Shown: positions 10,962 to 21,371, numbered from the stretch's first letter. The stretch: DNA of 64,000 nucleotides from an uncultured Rhodobacter sp. (GCA_945952585.1 CAMFII010000001.1:186001-250000), one strand, 5' to 3'. The notes: a model not told the origin generated them from the sequence alone. Program-made: numbers and translations.

Positions 10962-11612
10962 TCAGCTTGCGAGGTGGCGCAGCCCCTGCGTCACATCCGT
11001 GCGGATGGCCAGCCGCAGCCCCGGCTCGTCGCCGGCCTTCAGTGCCGCGATGATGGTGCGGTGATGCTGCGGCGGGTCGTTCCGCCTCAGACGAGCGTAA
11101 AGCGCCCGCATCGTCGGACCCAGCTGCAGCCAGACGGTCTCGGTCAAAGCCAGCATCGCCGGCGCCTGCGCGCGCAAGTAGATCGTGCGGTGAAACTCGA
11201 GATTGGTGCGCACATAGGCCACCGCATCCTGTTTCGCCACCGCCTCGGCATTTGCGGCGTTGATGGTCTTCAGCCGCTCGATCAGAGCCAGATGGATGCG
11301 CGGCAGTGCCCGTGAGGCAAGTTCCGGCTCCAGGAGCGCCCGGATCGAGGCCAGTTCCTCGATCCGCTCCGGTGTCAGTTCCGGCGTCGAGATCCGCCCG
11401 GACAGCGACAGGGTAAGCGCGCCTTCTGCCGCAAGCCGCTGCACCGCCTCGCGTGCCGGGGTCATCGACACGCCGAAGGTCCGCGCAAGGCCTCGCAGGG
11501 TCAGGGGCTGCCCGGGCGCCAGTTCGCCATGCATCACCTGCGTACGCAGCGCCCGGTACAGCCGGTCATGCGCGGCGATCGTCGGATCGGAAGGGCGGGC
11601 TTGGGTCAACAT
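10962..11612 (-). CDS. GntR-family transcriptional regulator, FCD (FadR-like) type
   Basis: A 216-residue DNA-binding regulator. The N-terminal winged helix contains YRALRTQVMHGELAPGQPLT and the recognition region LARTFGVSMTPAREAVQRL (about residues 45-63). The C-terminal all-helical FCD ligand domain has the usual histidine-bearing segments (LEFHRTIY and HHRTIIAAL), which in this family bind a metal and a carboxylate ligand. The ATG at 11612 gives the normal length; longer in-frame starts add 90 low-complexity residues. It follows the YgjP-like gene by 32 bases on the same strand. The target is unknown. Since FCD regulators often sense organic acids, control of the neighbouring TCA genes is possible but unproven. 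Confidence 0.85.
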   Translation of the reverse strand: MLTQARPSDPTIAAHDRLYRALRTQVMHGELAPGQPLTLRGLARTFGVSMTPAREAVQRLAAEGALTLSLSGRISTPELTPERIEELASIRALLEPELASRALPRIHLALIERLKTINAANAEAVAKQDAVAYVRTNLEFHRTIYLRAQAPAMLALTETVWLQLGPTMRALYARLRRNDPPQHHRTIIAALKAGDEPGLRLAIRTDVTQGLRHLAS

Positions 11613-11644
11613 GGGTCGGAGCGAAACACCGCCCCGCCGTCGGG

Positions 11645-12340
11645 TCAATCCCCGCCAGCACTGAAACGGTAGGCATGCAGCGCCTGCCCCTGCCGCTTGA
11701 GCCAGGCCCGCCGCTGCGCATAGCCCGGCATCAGCCGCGCCACCACTGCCCAGAAGGCGTCGGAATGGTTCATCTCGGCCAGATGCGCCACCTCGTGGGC
11801 CGCGACATAGTCCAGCACCTCGGGCGGAGCCATGATCAGCCGCCACGAATACATCAGCGACCCGTCCACCGTGCAGGATCCCCACCGCGACCGCGTGTCG
11901 CGCAGGGTGATGCGCCGGAACGGCCTCCCGAGCGCCGCCGCGTGGCGGTCACTCGCCTCGGTGAGCCGATCACGGGCGAGGGTGCGCAAGAAGGCTGCCG
12001 TGCGCGACCCCGCCTGCGCCGGGTCACCCGGCACCAGAAGCGATTCGCCTTCCACCCGAACCAGACGCCCGCTGGCAGGCTCGATCTGAAGCATTCGCCC
12101 TTCGACCGGGATCAGGCTGCCGTGGCCTACCAGCGCTAGCTTTGGCATTCGCGCCAGCGCAGAGCGAATCCAGTCTTCCTGTGCCCGGGCAAAGGCCAAT
12201 GCCTCGGCCTCGCGGGCACGCGCGGGCAGGCTGAGGGTCACGGAGCCATCAAGCCGCGAAACACGCAACGAAAACCGGCGCGCGCGGGCCGAGCGGCGCA
12301 ACGTGATCTCGATCGGAGGCTGTCCGGGCAGATGCGGCAT
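11645..12340 (-). CDS. YgjP-like zinc metallopeptidase (DUF45, M48-type)
   Basis: A 231-residue cytoplasmic protein of the YgjP/DUF45 family. The zinc motif HEVAHLAEMNHSDAFW (about residues 180-195) provides the HExxH histidines and glutamate plus the downstream histidine. The preceding segment TRSRWGSCTVDGSLMYSWRL is also a family signature. The ATG at 12340 begins MPHLPGQPPIEI and gives the normal length; upstream codons do not look coding. It lies divergent from the FYDLN acidic protein gene and is probably cotranscribed with the GntR gene. The substrate is not known for this family. Confidence 0.85.
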   Translation of the reverse strand: MPHLPGQPPIEITLRRSARARRFSLRVSRLDGSVTLSLPARAREAEALAFARAQEDWIRSALARMPKLALVGHGSLIPVEGRMLQIEPASGRLVRVEGESLLVPGDPAQAGSRTAAFLRTLARDRLTEASDRHAAALGRPFRRITLRDTRSRWGSCTVDGSLMYSWRLIMAPPEVLDYVAAHEVAHLAEMNHSDAFWAVVARLMPGYAQRRAWLKRQGQALHAYRFSAGGD

Positions 12341-12497
12341 GATCGTCCTGTTTCGGCAGTGAAGAATAGCCTTGCGGTGGCCGGACGAAACCCCCATATG
12401 CCGGCCATCCGCCCAAGGAGGAAAGGCTTTGACAGCCGCCCGACCTTGTGGCAAGCGACTGCGACTCTGGACCTGCCAGCATTTCAAGGGGACGACC

Positions 12498-12833
12498 ATG
12501 CCCAAGGAAGAATGGGGCACGAAGCGTGTTTGCCCGACCACCGGCAAGCGCTTCTACGACCTGAACCGGACGCCGATCATCAGCCCCTATACGGGCGAGG
12601 TCGTCGATATCGAAAGCGCGCGCCGCAAGGCCGCCTCGGCCGTGATCTCGCGCGCCGTGCCCGAGAAGGACGACGATCTGCTCGTCGAGGATCTGGAAGC
12701 CGATGACGACCTGATCGAAGGCGGCGGAGCGACCGACGATGATCTGGATGACGAGCTGCTCGAGGACGATGCGGATGACACCGTTTCGCTCGACGATCTG
12801 ACTGACGTCGCGGGCGACGAAGAAGAAGTCTGA
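12498..12833 (+). CDS. FYDLN acidic protein (TIGR02300 family)
   Basis: A 111-residue protein with an N-terminal conserved block (MPKEEWGTKRVCPTTGKRFYDLN, with a Cys and the FYDLN signature near residues 19-23) and an extremely acidic, probably disordered tail (residues 60-111 rich in Asp and Glu). This two-part layout defines the TIGR02300 family found in Alphaproteobacteria, whose function is not established. The ATG at 12498 has AAGGGGA upstream. It is followed 91 bases later by tRNA-Ala. Confidence 0.9.
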   Translation: MPKEEWGTKRVCPTTGKRFYDLNRTPIISPYTGEVVDIESARRKAASAVISRAVPEKDDDLLVEDLEADDDLIEGGGATDDDLDDELLEDDADDTVSLDDLTDVAGDEEEV

Positions 12834-12859
12834 TTTCCGGGAAGGGCGCAAATTGGGGC

Positions 12860-12888
12860 TTGCACGCCTCGGCGCCCTTCCGTAAAGA
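12860..12888 (+). promoter_or_regulatory. Candidate promoter for tRNA-Ala
   Basis: TTGCAC (12860-12865) and TAAAGA (12883-12888) with a 17-base spacer lie 36 bases before the tRNA. Both boxes match the consensus at three positions only. A 10-base inverted repeat (12840-12849 with 12872-12881) overlaps the spacer and may terminate the preceding acidic-protein gene. Confidence 0.35.
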
Positions 12889-12924
12889 ACCGCAGCGGTC
12901 CGCAAGGGTCGCTTCCCAAGGATC

Positions 12925-13000
<76 letters not shown>

Positions 13001-13017
13001 AATCCTGGACATAGATG

Positions 13018-13043
13018 AAAGGCCGCCTTTGGGCGGCCCTTTT
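13018..13043 (+). terminator. Rho-independent terminator after tRNA-Ala
   Basis: Stem GGCCGCC/GGGCGGCC with loop TTT, preceded by AAA and followed by CTTTTC. It starts 18 bases after the tRNA 3' end. Confidence 0.85.
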
Positions 13044-13129
13044 CATTTTCGGGGCCGAGATCACACCTTGCCCCAGAATGCGAAACGCGCCCCGAAGGGC
13101 GCGCTCCACAGATTAGCAGGTTTGATCGC

Positions 13130-13324
13130 TCAACGAGCGCTGACTGCCAGAAGAACCATTCCAAGAAGGACGACCATCTCGGACATGGGCAGGGCCTGCG
13201 GGCAGGTCAGCAGGCGATCAACGATTGACGCATTTGCCGCCATATCCCTGTGCCAGGGCGAAGGCGGCGGATCGAGTTGAAAATCAACAGACGAAAACCG
13301 GCTGTTGCGGCGGAAAAACTGCAT
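13130..13324 (-). CDS. Possible small protein with C-terminal membrane helix
   Basis: A 64-codon frame starting with ATG at 13324 after a GAGGG ribosome site 4 bases upstream. The C-terminus (about residues 45-62, MSEMVVLLGMVLLAV) is hydrophobic enough for one membrane helix. Third-position GC (roughly 60 percent by eye) is well below that of neighbouring genes, so it is either a recently acquired gene or chance. No family is recognised. Confidence 0.25.
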   Translation of the reverse strand: MQFFRRNSRFSSVDFQLDPPPSPWHRDMAANASIVDRLLTCPQALPMSEMVVLLGMVLLAVSAR

Positions 13325-13858
13325 GAAACCCTCGCGAACTAACGAACTGACGATCACGCCGAAATGGCGCCTCAGCAGCCCGCAACCTGCGGCTAGCGAT
13401 TAGCACAGCTGCCCCTACACCATAGCCCTTCGGCGAATGTGGCACAACTTTGGCGCGTCGAGCCGGGATTGCGTCTTCTTGCCATGATTGCGTTGCTTAG
13501 CGTTCATGGAACGAGAACAGAGACGCTTTCCTGCACAGCCGAACCTGTCTAAAGAGACAAGGTGCAGCGACCGAAGTCACGATCTTCAGGACAATCGGTT
13601 AACTTCTGCGGGTGCAAAACACTCTTGGACGACTGTTTCCATATCTCGGAAAATTCGTTGCCAACCTGGAAATCTGCGACTTTCCAATACGCCCGCTTCC
13701 AAAACCGCCTCGCACTGCGACGCTTCCCCTGCTCCGAGGTGGTCGTGGACGAGACTGCAATCCGCCCCGGCGCGCCCAGATATTTCGCGCGCGTCAATCT
13801 TGTGCGCCAATGGCAACCGGGCGTATCAAGACCCCAACGAAGCGGGAAGGAGAGCGCC
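13325..13858. other. Intergenic stretch upstream of the AGE epimerase, no gene recognised
   Basis: About 530 bases with lower GC and no convincing coding frame. An in-frame extension of the epimerase back to 13562 exists, but its 99 residues look non-coding (Cys-, Arg- and Ser-rich, no homology pattern). The epimerase has a strong ribosome site (GGAAGGAG) only at 13859. A promoter for the epimerase should lie here, but I could not fix one. Confidence 0.5.
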
Positions 13859-15136
13859 ATGCAGGACCAAGACGACTGGCAGGCTGCGACCAAACCAGAC
13901 CTCCTTTCCCGCCCGGTCCACAGGCAGTGGCTCCTCGAGCAGGCCAGGTCCCTTTTCGCCTTCTTTCATCCGGCGGCACTTAATGCCCAAGGCGGCTTCC
14001 ATCCGCTTGATGATGCCGGACGCCCACTGCCCGCGCCCGGCCCCGGCGGCGCGGTGCGCAACCTGCACGAAGCGACCCGCATGGTCCATTGCTACGCGAT
14101 GGCGCATCAACTCGGATTGCCCGGCGCGGACCGGATGGTCGATCACGGGATGGAGTTCATCTGGAACCGGCACCGCGACCGGGAAAATGGCGGATACTTC
14201 TGGGGTGTAGATGACACGGGGCCAGTGAATTCAACGAAACAGGCCTACGGCCATGCCTTCGTGCTGCTTGCCGGGTCCTCGGCGAAAGTCGTCGGCCACC
14301 CCGATGCCGATAGGCTGATCGCCGACGGGACCGAGGTGCTGCTCCGCCGCTTCTGGGACGACGCTGCCGGCGCCACGACCGAGGAATACAGTGCCGACTG
14401 GCAGCCGCTTGGCGCCTATCGCGGCCAGAACTCGAACATGCACCTGACCGAAGCCCTGATGGCGGCTTTCGAGGCGACAGGGGATCGCAGCTATCTGGTG
14501 ATGGCCGAACGCATCGCCAGCCTCATCATCGACCGCCACGCCCGCGCCGAGGGGTGGCGGGTGGCCGAACATTTCCGCGCAGACTGGTCGGTCGATCGCG
14601 ACTATGCCGGCGATCCGATGTTCCGCCCGGCGGGAACCACGCCCGGTCATGCGCTGGAGTGGTCCCGGCTCCTTGTCCAGCTGTGGGAACTGGGCGGGCG
14701 TCGGAATGACTGGATGCACGAGGCCGCGCAGGCCCTGTTCCGCAAGACCTGCGCCATCGGCTGGGACCGCGAGAAGGGCGGCTTCTATTATACGCTCGAC
14801 TGGCAGGACCGTCCCGACCGGTCGGACCGCTACTGGTGGCCCTGCGCCGAGGGCATCGCAGCCGCCTCGGTCCTGCGGCAGGTCAGCGACGATCAGAGCT
14901 TCGAACTCTGGTATCGGCGGATCTGGAGCTTCGTCGCGACCCATGTCATCGACCATCGGGGCGGCAGCTGGTGGCCGGAGCTTGATGACGACCTGAAACC
15001 CGTCTCGCGCGTCTTTGTCGGCAAACCCGATCTGTATCACGCGGTACAGGCCTGCCTGATCCCCCTCCTGCCGTCTTCCGGCAGTGCGACGCGCGGACTG
15101 GCTGGCGAGGCCGGGTTGCGGATCGCCACCGGCTGA
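13859..15136 (+). CDS. AGE-family sugar epimerase/isomerase
   Basis: A 425-residue member of the N-acylglucosamine 2-epimerase family with an (alpha/alpha)6-barrel fold. Members interconvert aldoses, ketoses or N-acyl sugars (for example mannose isomerase and YihS). Family landmarks are RNLHEATRMVHCYAMA (about residue 60), the central QNSNMHLTEALMAAFEAT with its conserved histidine (about 195), and PGHALEWSRLLVQLW (about 260). The C-terminal histidine region is GKPDLYHAVQA (about 390). The ATG at 13859 is chosen for its GGAAGGAG site 6 bases upstream. Its stop codon directly abuts that of nadK. The substrate cannot be told from sequence; mannose or a related hexose is the usual guess. Confidence 0.85.
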   Translation: MQDQDDWQAATKPDLLSRPVHRQWLLEQARSLFAFFHPAALNAQGGFHPLDDAGRPLPAPGPGGAVRNLHEATRMVHCYAMAHQLGLPGADRMVDHGMEFIWNRHRDRENGGYFWGVDDTGPVNSTKQAYGHAFVLLAGSSAKVVGHPDADRLIADGTEVLLRRFWDDAAGATTEEYSADWQPLGAYRGQNSNMHLTEALMAAFEATGDRSYLVMAERIASLIIDRHARAEGWRVAEHFRADWSVDRDYAGDPMFRPAGTTPGHALEWSRLLVQLWELGGRRNDWMHEAAQALFRKTCAIGWDREKGGFYYTLDWQDRPDRSDRYWWPCAEGIAAASVLRQVSDDQSFELWYRRIWSFVATHVIDHRGGSWWPELDDDLKPVSRVFVGKPDLYHAVQACLIPLLPSSGSATRGLAGEAGLRIATG

Positions 15137-15910
15137 TCAGAGGAATTGTTCGCGCAAAAGGCGTTCGTCCAGCCCGTGGCCGGGATCGAACAGGATGCGA
15201 TGGCGGATGCTCGGCTCGGATCGGATTTCGACCGAGATGACATCGCGGACCGAGCGGCTGTCGGCATCGGCCATGACCGGCCGCTTGTCAGGCTCCATCA
15301 CGTCAAAGCGCACAACGGCCGATTTAGGCAGCAGGGCGCCGCGCCAGCGCCGGGGCCGGAAAGGGGCGATGGCCGTCAGGGCCAGGACGTCCGATCCCAC
15401 GGGCAGGATCGGCCCATAGGCGGAATAGTTGTAGGCAGTCGATCCTGCGGGGGTGCAGACCAGCGCCCCGTCGCAGACCAGTTCCTCGAGCCGGGTCCGT
15501 CCGTCGATGGTGACCTTCAGCTTCGCCGCCTGGGGACCGGCGCGCAGCAACGAAACCTCGTTGATCGCCAGGCCTTCCTCGACCGAGCCGCCCCGGGTTG
15601 TTGCCCGCATGGCCAGCGGGTTTATGACCTCTTCCTCGGCCTCGTCCAGGCGCTGAAGCAGTTCCTCGCTGTCATAGGCATTCATCAGAAAGCCGATGGT
15701 GCCACAGTTCATTCCGTAGACGGGAAGGTCCAGCCGCTCGATTTCATGCAAGGTCTGCAGCATGAAGCCGTCACCGCCAAGCGCCACGACCACGTCAGCC
15801 GCGCCAAGATCCTCCTGCCCATATTGATCGGTCAGCACCCGCAGCGCCTTCTGCGCTTCCGGGGCTGCACTTGCCCTGAAGGTGATCCGCCGCAAGGACT
15901 GTCCGTTCAC
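15137..15910 (-). CDS. nadK: NAD kinase
   Basis: ATP/polyphosphate-dependent NAD kinase (257 aa), producing NADP. The GGDG catalytic motif is in VVALGGDGFMLQTLHE (about residues 40-55). NEVSLLR (about 125) and the AGSTAYNYSAYGPILPV signature (about 160) are present. The preferred start is GTG at 15910 (reading MNGQSLRRITFRAS), which matches the short form usual in Alphaproteobacteria. In-frame codons further upstream to 16051 would add about 47 residues that look unlike the family. It is divergent from glyA and convergent with the epimerase with no bases between the two stop codons. Confidence 0.93.
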   Translation of the reverse strand: MNGQSLRRITFRASAAPEAQKALRVLTDQYGQEDLGAADVVVALGGDGFMLQTLHEIERLDLPVYGMNCGTIGFLMNAYDSEELLQRLDEAEEEVINPLAMRATTRGGSVEEGLAINEVSLLRAGPQAAKLKVTIDGRTRLEELVCDGALVCTPAGSTAYNYSAYGPILPVGSDVLALTAIAPFRPRRWRGALLPKSAVVRFDVMEPDKRPVMADADSRSVRDVISVEIRSEPSIRHRILFDPGHGLDERLLREQFL

Positions 15911-16134
15911 TCTGCGTCCACCCGATCCCGCCTGTTGCCTTGCAGTCTTGTCGCCCCAGGGCGGCAAACTCAACCCTTGTCGCGAGGGGCGCGACGATTT
16001 CGCTTCCGCGCCAAGGTTTCCAATCTGCGACGCCGATTTCGCCCGCGACACGGTTCAGGTCGCTTTCCTGCCTTTCCCGCCCCTCCTGCATGCACTAAAT
16101 GATCCCCGACTTCAGCCCCCGAGAGGAGCCGCCC

Positions 16135-17430
<1,296 letters not shown>

Positions 17431-17451
17431 TCCATCGCGCCTGGCGCGCCT

Positions 17452-17823
17452 TCAGAAGTAGCCGCGCCAGTGCAGTACGCCGAGCGTCAGCACCAGCACC
17501 GCGAACAGGCTGATCGCGATCGAGTTCGCAACCCCGATCCAGGTGTTGCGCCTCCGTGCCGAGGCGTCGATGCGGCCCAGATGGCGGACACTCAGGTCAT
17601 AGGCCCGGGCCACGCGGACCTCGTCGATACGCTGTTTCAGCTTGGGGTTCTGGGCATGACGTGCGGCTTCCTCGATGACGCTGATCTCGGACCGTATGGC
17701 AGCGGGCAATACGCGACTGGACCGGCGCAGCTTGTCGGCCAATGACCGCCCGCGCAGGCCCAGCCGCTCCTCCATCAGCGCTGCCACCCGGTCTGCCATC
17801 TGCTGGATCGATACTGCGCCCAT
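17452..17823 (-). CDS. Hypothetical protein with C-terminal membrane anchor
   Basis: A 123-residue protein of unknown function. The first 90 residues are charged and helical (MADRVAALMEERLGLRGRSLADKLRRSSRVLP, then an Arg/Glu-rich stretch). One membrane helix follows at about 96-117 (WIGVANSIAISLFAVLVLTLGVL), leaving a short C-terminal tail. The layout suggests a cytoplasmic helical domain tethered to the inner membrane. It converges on glyA and is divergent from the hydrolase gene. No family name is recognised. Confidence 0.7.
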   Translation of the reverse strand: MGAVSIQQMADRVAALMEERLGLRGRSLADKLRRSSRVLPAAIRSEISVIEEAARHAQNPKLKQRIDEVRVARAYDLSVRHLGRIDASARRRNTWIGVANSIAISLFAVLVLTLGVLHWRGYF

Positions 17824-17917
17824 TCACCGCTCCTGCGTTGCCAGCCGAGACTAGGGCGGCATTGCCGCCGCTTCAACATCTCTGGCAGGACAACGACTTG
17901 GCGGCTAAGAGATTATC

Positions 17918-18688
17918 ATGCTGACCCTGATCCGCCATCCCGCCCAGACCGCCACCGATGCCCCGCCTTTGGTGATTGCCCACGGCCTGTTCGGCACGGG
18001 CCGGAACTGGGGCGTCATCGCCCGCCGCCTGTCAGACAGGCGCGAGGTCATCGCGCTGGACATGCGCAATCACGGCGAAAGCCCCTGGACAGCGACGCAT
18101 TCTTATTACGACCTCGCCGCCGACCTGGCCGAAGTCATCCGCTCGATCGGTGGCCCGGTGGACCTTCTGGGGCATTCGATGGGCGGGAAGGCGTCGATGA
18201 CGCTGGCCCTGACCCAAGGCGAGTTGATCCGGCGGCTGGTCGTGGCCGATATTGCCCCGGTCGCCTATCAGCACGATCAGGCGCGCCATATCGAGGCCAT
18301 GCGAGCACTCGACCTGACCGGCCTCAAGGGCCGCGGCGAGGCGGACCGCCGGTTCAAGGCGCTGGTGCCGGACGATTCCCTACGCGCCTTCTTCCTGCAA
18401 TCGCTGGACCTTCGCAGCGATCCGCCACGCTGGCGGCTGAACCTCGACACGCTCGAGGCTGAAATGCCGAAGATCATCGGCTGGCCCGACCCACCCGGCC
18501 AGTTCGGGGGACCGGCACTGTTCCTGACCGGGGCGGACTCCCACTACGTCAAGCCCGAGGACCGCGCCCGGATCCTGGCCCTGTTTCCCCGCGCGCGCTT
18601 TGCCAAGCTTCCCGGCGCAGGCCACTGGCTGCACGCCGAAAGGCCGCGCGAGTTCGAGGAAACCGTCCGGGTCTTTCTGGAAGCTTGA
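17918..18688 (+). CDS. Alpha/beta-fold hydrolase (YbfF-like esterase)
   Basis: A 256-residue serine hydrolase. The nucleophile elbow GHSMGGKASM is at about residues 87-96. The oxyanion-side motif HGLFGTGRNWGVIARRL lies near residue 23. The acid residue is probably in LTGADSHYV (about 208), and the catalytic histidine is in GAGHWLHAERP (about 235). The closest named relatives are short-chain esterases such as YbfF, which act on small acyl or thioester substrates. The ATG at 17918 gives the expected length. Its stop directly abuts the stop of the cytochrome b561 gene on the other strand. Confidence 0.85.
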   Translation: MLTLIRHPAQTATDAPPLVIAHGLFGTGRNWGVIARRLSDRREVIALDMRNHGESPWTATHSYYDLAADLAEVIRSIGGPVDLLGHSMGGKASMTLALTQGELIRRLVVADIAPVAYQHDQARHIEAMRALDLTGLKGRGEADRRFKALVPDDSLRAFFLQSLDLRSDPPRWRLNLDTLEAEMPKIIGWPDPPGQFGGPALFLTGADSHYVKPEDRARILALFPRARFAKLPGAGHWLHAERPREFEETVRVFLEA

Positions 18689-19177
18689 TCAGGCTTCGGG
18701 CTGCCGCATCCGGTTCAGCAGGTTGTCCTTCAGCCCGAACTGGTGCCACAGGGCCGCCGCCACGTGCAGGCCGATAAGCACGAGCAGCAGGTTCTGCAGG
18801 ATCTCGTGCACCTCGCCCGCAGCCCCAATGGCTCCGAACCACGCCATCATGCCGGTAACAGGCATGATGAGAAGCAGCGCGTAAAGCAGCCAATGAACCA
18901 CGATCCCCGCCGTGCGCTGCAGGCTCGGCTCACCTGGGGCTTCCGGGGCTCCGCGCGTCAAACGCAAGGCCAGTCGCCAGAGAACAAGAACAAAGATCGC
19001 AACGCCGGGAACGATGTGAACCCAGGCACCCGTCGTCGTGGTGGCGCTACCTTCCTTCATAAGCGTCCGGAACGCCCCCGAGATTCCATCATCGAACAGG
19101 AACTGCGGCACGAGGAGGGCGGCAATGGCCCAATGAAGCAGGATCTGGGTTCGCGAGTATCCTTGCGGAGCAGGCAT
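18689..19177 (-). CDS. Cytochrome b561 family protein
   Basis: A 162-residue four-helix membrane dihaem cytochrome b of the CybB type, thought to pass electrons between quinol and periplasmic acceptors. Candidate haem-ligand histidines are in QILLHWAIAALL (about 15), GAWVHIVPGVA (about 53), IVVHWLLYALL (about 93) and VLIGLHVAAALWHQF (about 138). A perfect inverted repeat, probably an operator, lies 18 bases upstream of the ATG. Confidence 0.87.
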   Translation of the reverse strand: MPAPQGYSRTQILLHWAIAALLVPQFLFDDGISGAFRTLMKEGSATTTTGAWVHIVPGVAIFVLVLWRLALRLTRGAPEAPGEPSLQRTAGIVVHWLLYALLLIMPVTGMMAWFGAIGAAGEVHEILQNLLLVLIGLHVAAALWHQFGLKDNLLNRMRQPEA

Positions 19178-19194
19178 CTTGTCTTCCTTCCTGA

Positions 19195-19218
19195 CTAGAC
19201 CGTCATTTTACGGTCTAG
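19195..19218. promoter_or_regulatory. Perfect 9-base inverted repeat upstream of cytochrome b561 (putative operator)
   Basis: CTAGACCGT-N6-ACGGTCTAG, with arms at 19195-19203 and 19210-19218, is located 18-41 bases before the b561 start codon. The AGACCGT/ACGGTCT half-sites resemble operators of TetR-family (NemR/AcrR-like) repressors, so a repressor controlling the cytochrome is likely. No such regulator gene is adjacent. Confidence 0.6.
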
Positions 19219-19247
19219 CGTTAGCCTTCCGTCGCGCCAACTTGTAT

Positions 19248-19424
19248 TCAGGCCAGACGTCTCGCGATCATCATGCTGACCGGAATTGCGACGACGGCAC
19301 CCAGAACTGCCGATGCGATGATCGCCTTCCCGGTAAAGTATCCCATGCTCAGGACCGCGACGATTGCCATGCCAGCCAGACTTACGCTCGCCATCGAATA
19401 GATTACCAACATCAGCCGTGTCAT
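19248..19424 (-). CDS. Small two-helix membrane protein
   Basis: A 58-residue hydrophobic protein (begins MTRLMLVIYSMAS, ends MMIARRLA) with two predicted membrane helices at about 5-29 and 34-53. I recall similar short proteins in Rhodobacteraceae genomes, sometimes mislabelled CTP synthetase. Function unknown. It lies upstream of the b561 operator on the same strand and just downstream of the frc operon terminator. Confidence 0.6.
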   Translation of the reverse strand: MTRLMLVIYSMASVSLAGMAIVAVLSMGYFTGKAIIASAVLGAVVAIPVSMMIARRLA

Positions 19425-19460
19425 GGCCGGTCTCCCTTCAAATCGCCTTCAACGAATGTG

Positions 19461-19486
19461 AAAATGGCCCCGCGAGCGGGGCCATT
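19461..19486 (-). terminator. Rho-independent terminator of the frc operon
   Basis: Read on the minus strand, an 11-base stem AATGGCCCCGC/GCGGGGCCATT with a 2-base loop runs into TTTTC. It lies 30 bases after the frcA stop. Confidence 0.85.
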
Positions 19487-19515
19487 CCTTGATCCTTGTC
19501 AAAGGCGCAGCAATT

Positions 19516-20295
<780 letters not shown>

Positions 20296-20309
20296 GTTGT
20301 ATCCTCCCC

Positions 20310-21371
20310 TCAGCCCGAGACCTTGCGGATCCATTGGTCCACCGCGACAGCGGCGATGATCAGGACGCCCGTCAGCAGAACCTTGTACTGCGGATCGGCG
20401 CCCATCATGTTCAGCCCCATGCTCATCACGCCCACGATCAGCGCCCCGAACAGGGTGCCGAGGATCGAGCCGCGACCACCGAAGAGCGAGATGCCCCCGA
20501 TCACCGCCGCGGTGATGGCCTGCAGGTTGAAGTCCGTCACCACCGTCGAGGGCGAGATCGAGCCGTTCCGGCCGATCGAGACCCAGGCCGCAAGACCGGC
20601 GATCAGGCCTGCCAGAGTATAGGTGGCGATCAGGACCTTGCCGGTGCGAATACCGGAAAGTTCGGCCGCATCCGGATCGTCGCCGACGGCATAGATGTGG
20701 CGGCCGAAGGCGGTGTAGTTCAGCATGTACCACAGCACGATGTAGAGAACGATCATTGCCACGACACCGAGCGTCACGACCGCGCTTCCGACCTTGAAGC
20801 TGATCCCGAAGATATGGAGCCAAGGCGTCAGCGCCGTCAGGTCCGCCTCGCGCAGGGTCTCGTTCGCGGAATAGATCAGGCAGATCGCCATGATGATATT
20901 CCAGGTGCCGAGCGTCACGATGAAGGGCGGCAGCTTGAGCCGCGAAATCAGCACGCCGTTCACAAATCCCCAGAACCCGGCGATCAGGAAGCCCAGCAGG
21001 ATCGCCAGGATGGCCGGCAGTTGGTAGGCAATCACCGCATTCCCCATGATAACGAAGGAGAACACCATGATGACGCCGATCGACAGGTCGATACCGGCGG
21101 TCAGAACAACCAGCGTCTGCGCCGCGGCGAGGATGCCGACGACCGCGACCTGCTGCATGATCAGGGTCAGCGTATAGGACGAGAAGAACTTCTCGCCCTT
21201 GGCAATTCCGAAGAAGATGATCAGCCCGATCAGGACGATCAGCGGCACCATCGCGGGGGCCGAGTGCAGGAAATGCTGGATGCGGTGCAGGAGCGACCGC
21301 TTTTCCTCGAACTGCGCCACCGTGGTCGCGCTACCCGACAGAACCTTTTCGAATTCCTGTGGTTGGCTCAT
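20310..21371 (-). CDS. frcC: Fructose ABC transporter permease
   Basis: Inner-membrane permease (353 aa) of the CUT2 (ribose/fructose) class, with about eight to ten hydrophobic segments starting near residue 38. The family motif VLTAGIDLSIG is near residue 88. The C-terminal IGGISLFGGRGSILGTLFGAL segment (about 285-305) is also characteristic. The start MSQPQEFEKVL at 21371 is preferred because further upstream in-frame codons cross the intergenic hairpins. It is 14 bases from frcA. It forms the channel through which FrcA drives sugar delivered by FrcB. Confidence 0.88.
   Translation of the reverse strand: MSQPQEFEKVLSGSATTVAQFEEKRSLLHRIQHFLHSAPAMVPLIVLIGLIIFFGIAKGEKFFSSYTLTLIMQQVAVVGILAAAQTLVVLTAGIDLSIGVIMVFSFVIMGNAVIAYQLPAILAILLGFLIAGFWGFVNGVLISRLKLPPFIVTLGTWNIIMAICLIYSANETLREADLTALTPWLHIFGISFKVGSAVVTLGVVAMIVLYIVLWYMLNYTAFGRHIYAVGDDPDAAELSGIRTGKVLIATYTLAGLIAGLAAWVSIGRNGSISPSTVVTDFNLQAITAAVIGGISLFGGRGSILGTLFGALIVGVMSMGLNMMGADPQYKVLLTGVLIIAAVAVDQWIRKVSG

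Noticed and set aside
11613-11885. 91-residue N-terminal extension of the GntR regulator
   Set aside because: It overlaps the YgjP-like gene in another frame and reads as low-complexity Gly/Ala/Arg sequence. The domain starts normally from 11612.
13562-13858. 99-residue N-terminal extension of the AGE epimerase
   Set aside because: Composition is unlike the rest of the protein, and a strong ribosome site exists only before 13859.
15911-16134. Glycine or serine-related riboswitch upstream of glyA
   Set aside because: I found no tandem aptamer-like structure or conserved core in this 224-base divergent region.
20296-20823. N-terminal half of a 435-codon frame ahead of frcA
   Set aside because: It is the out-of-frame shadow of frcC. 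The ATPase alone starts at 20295 with a complete ABC domain.
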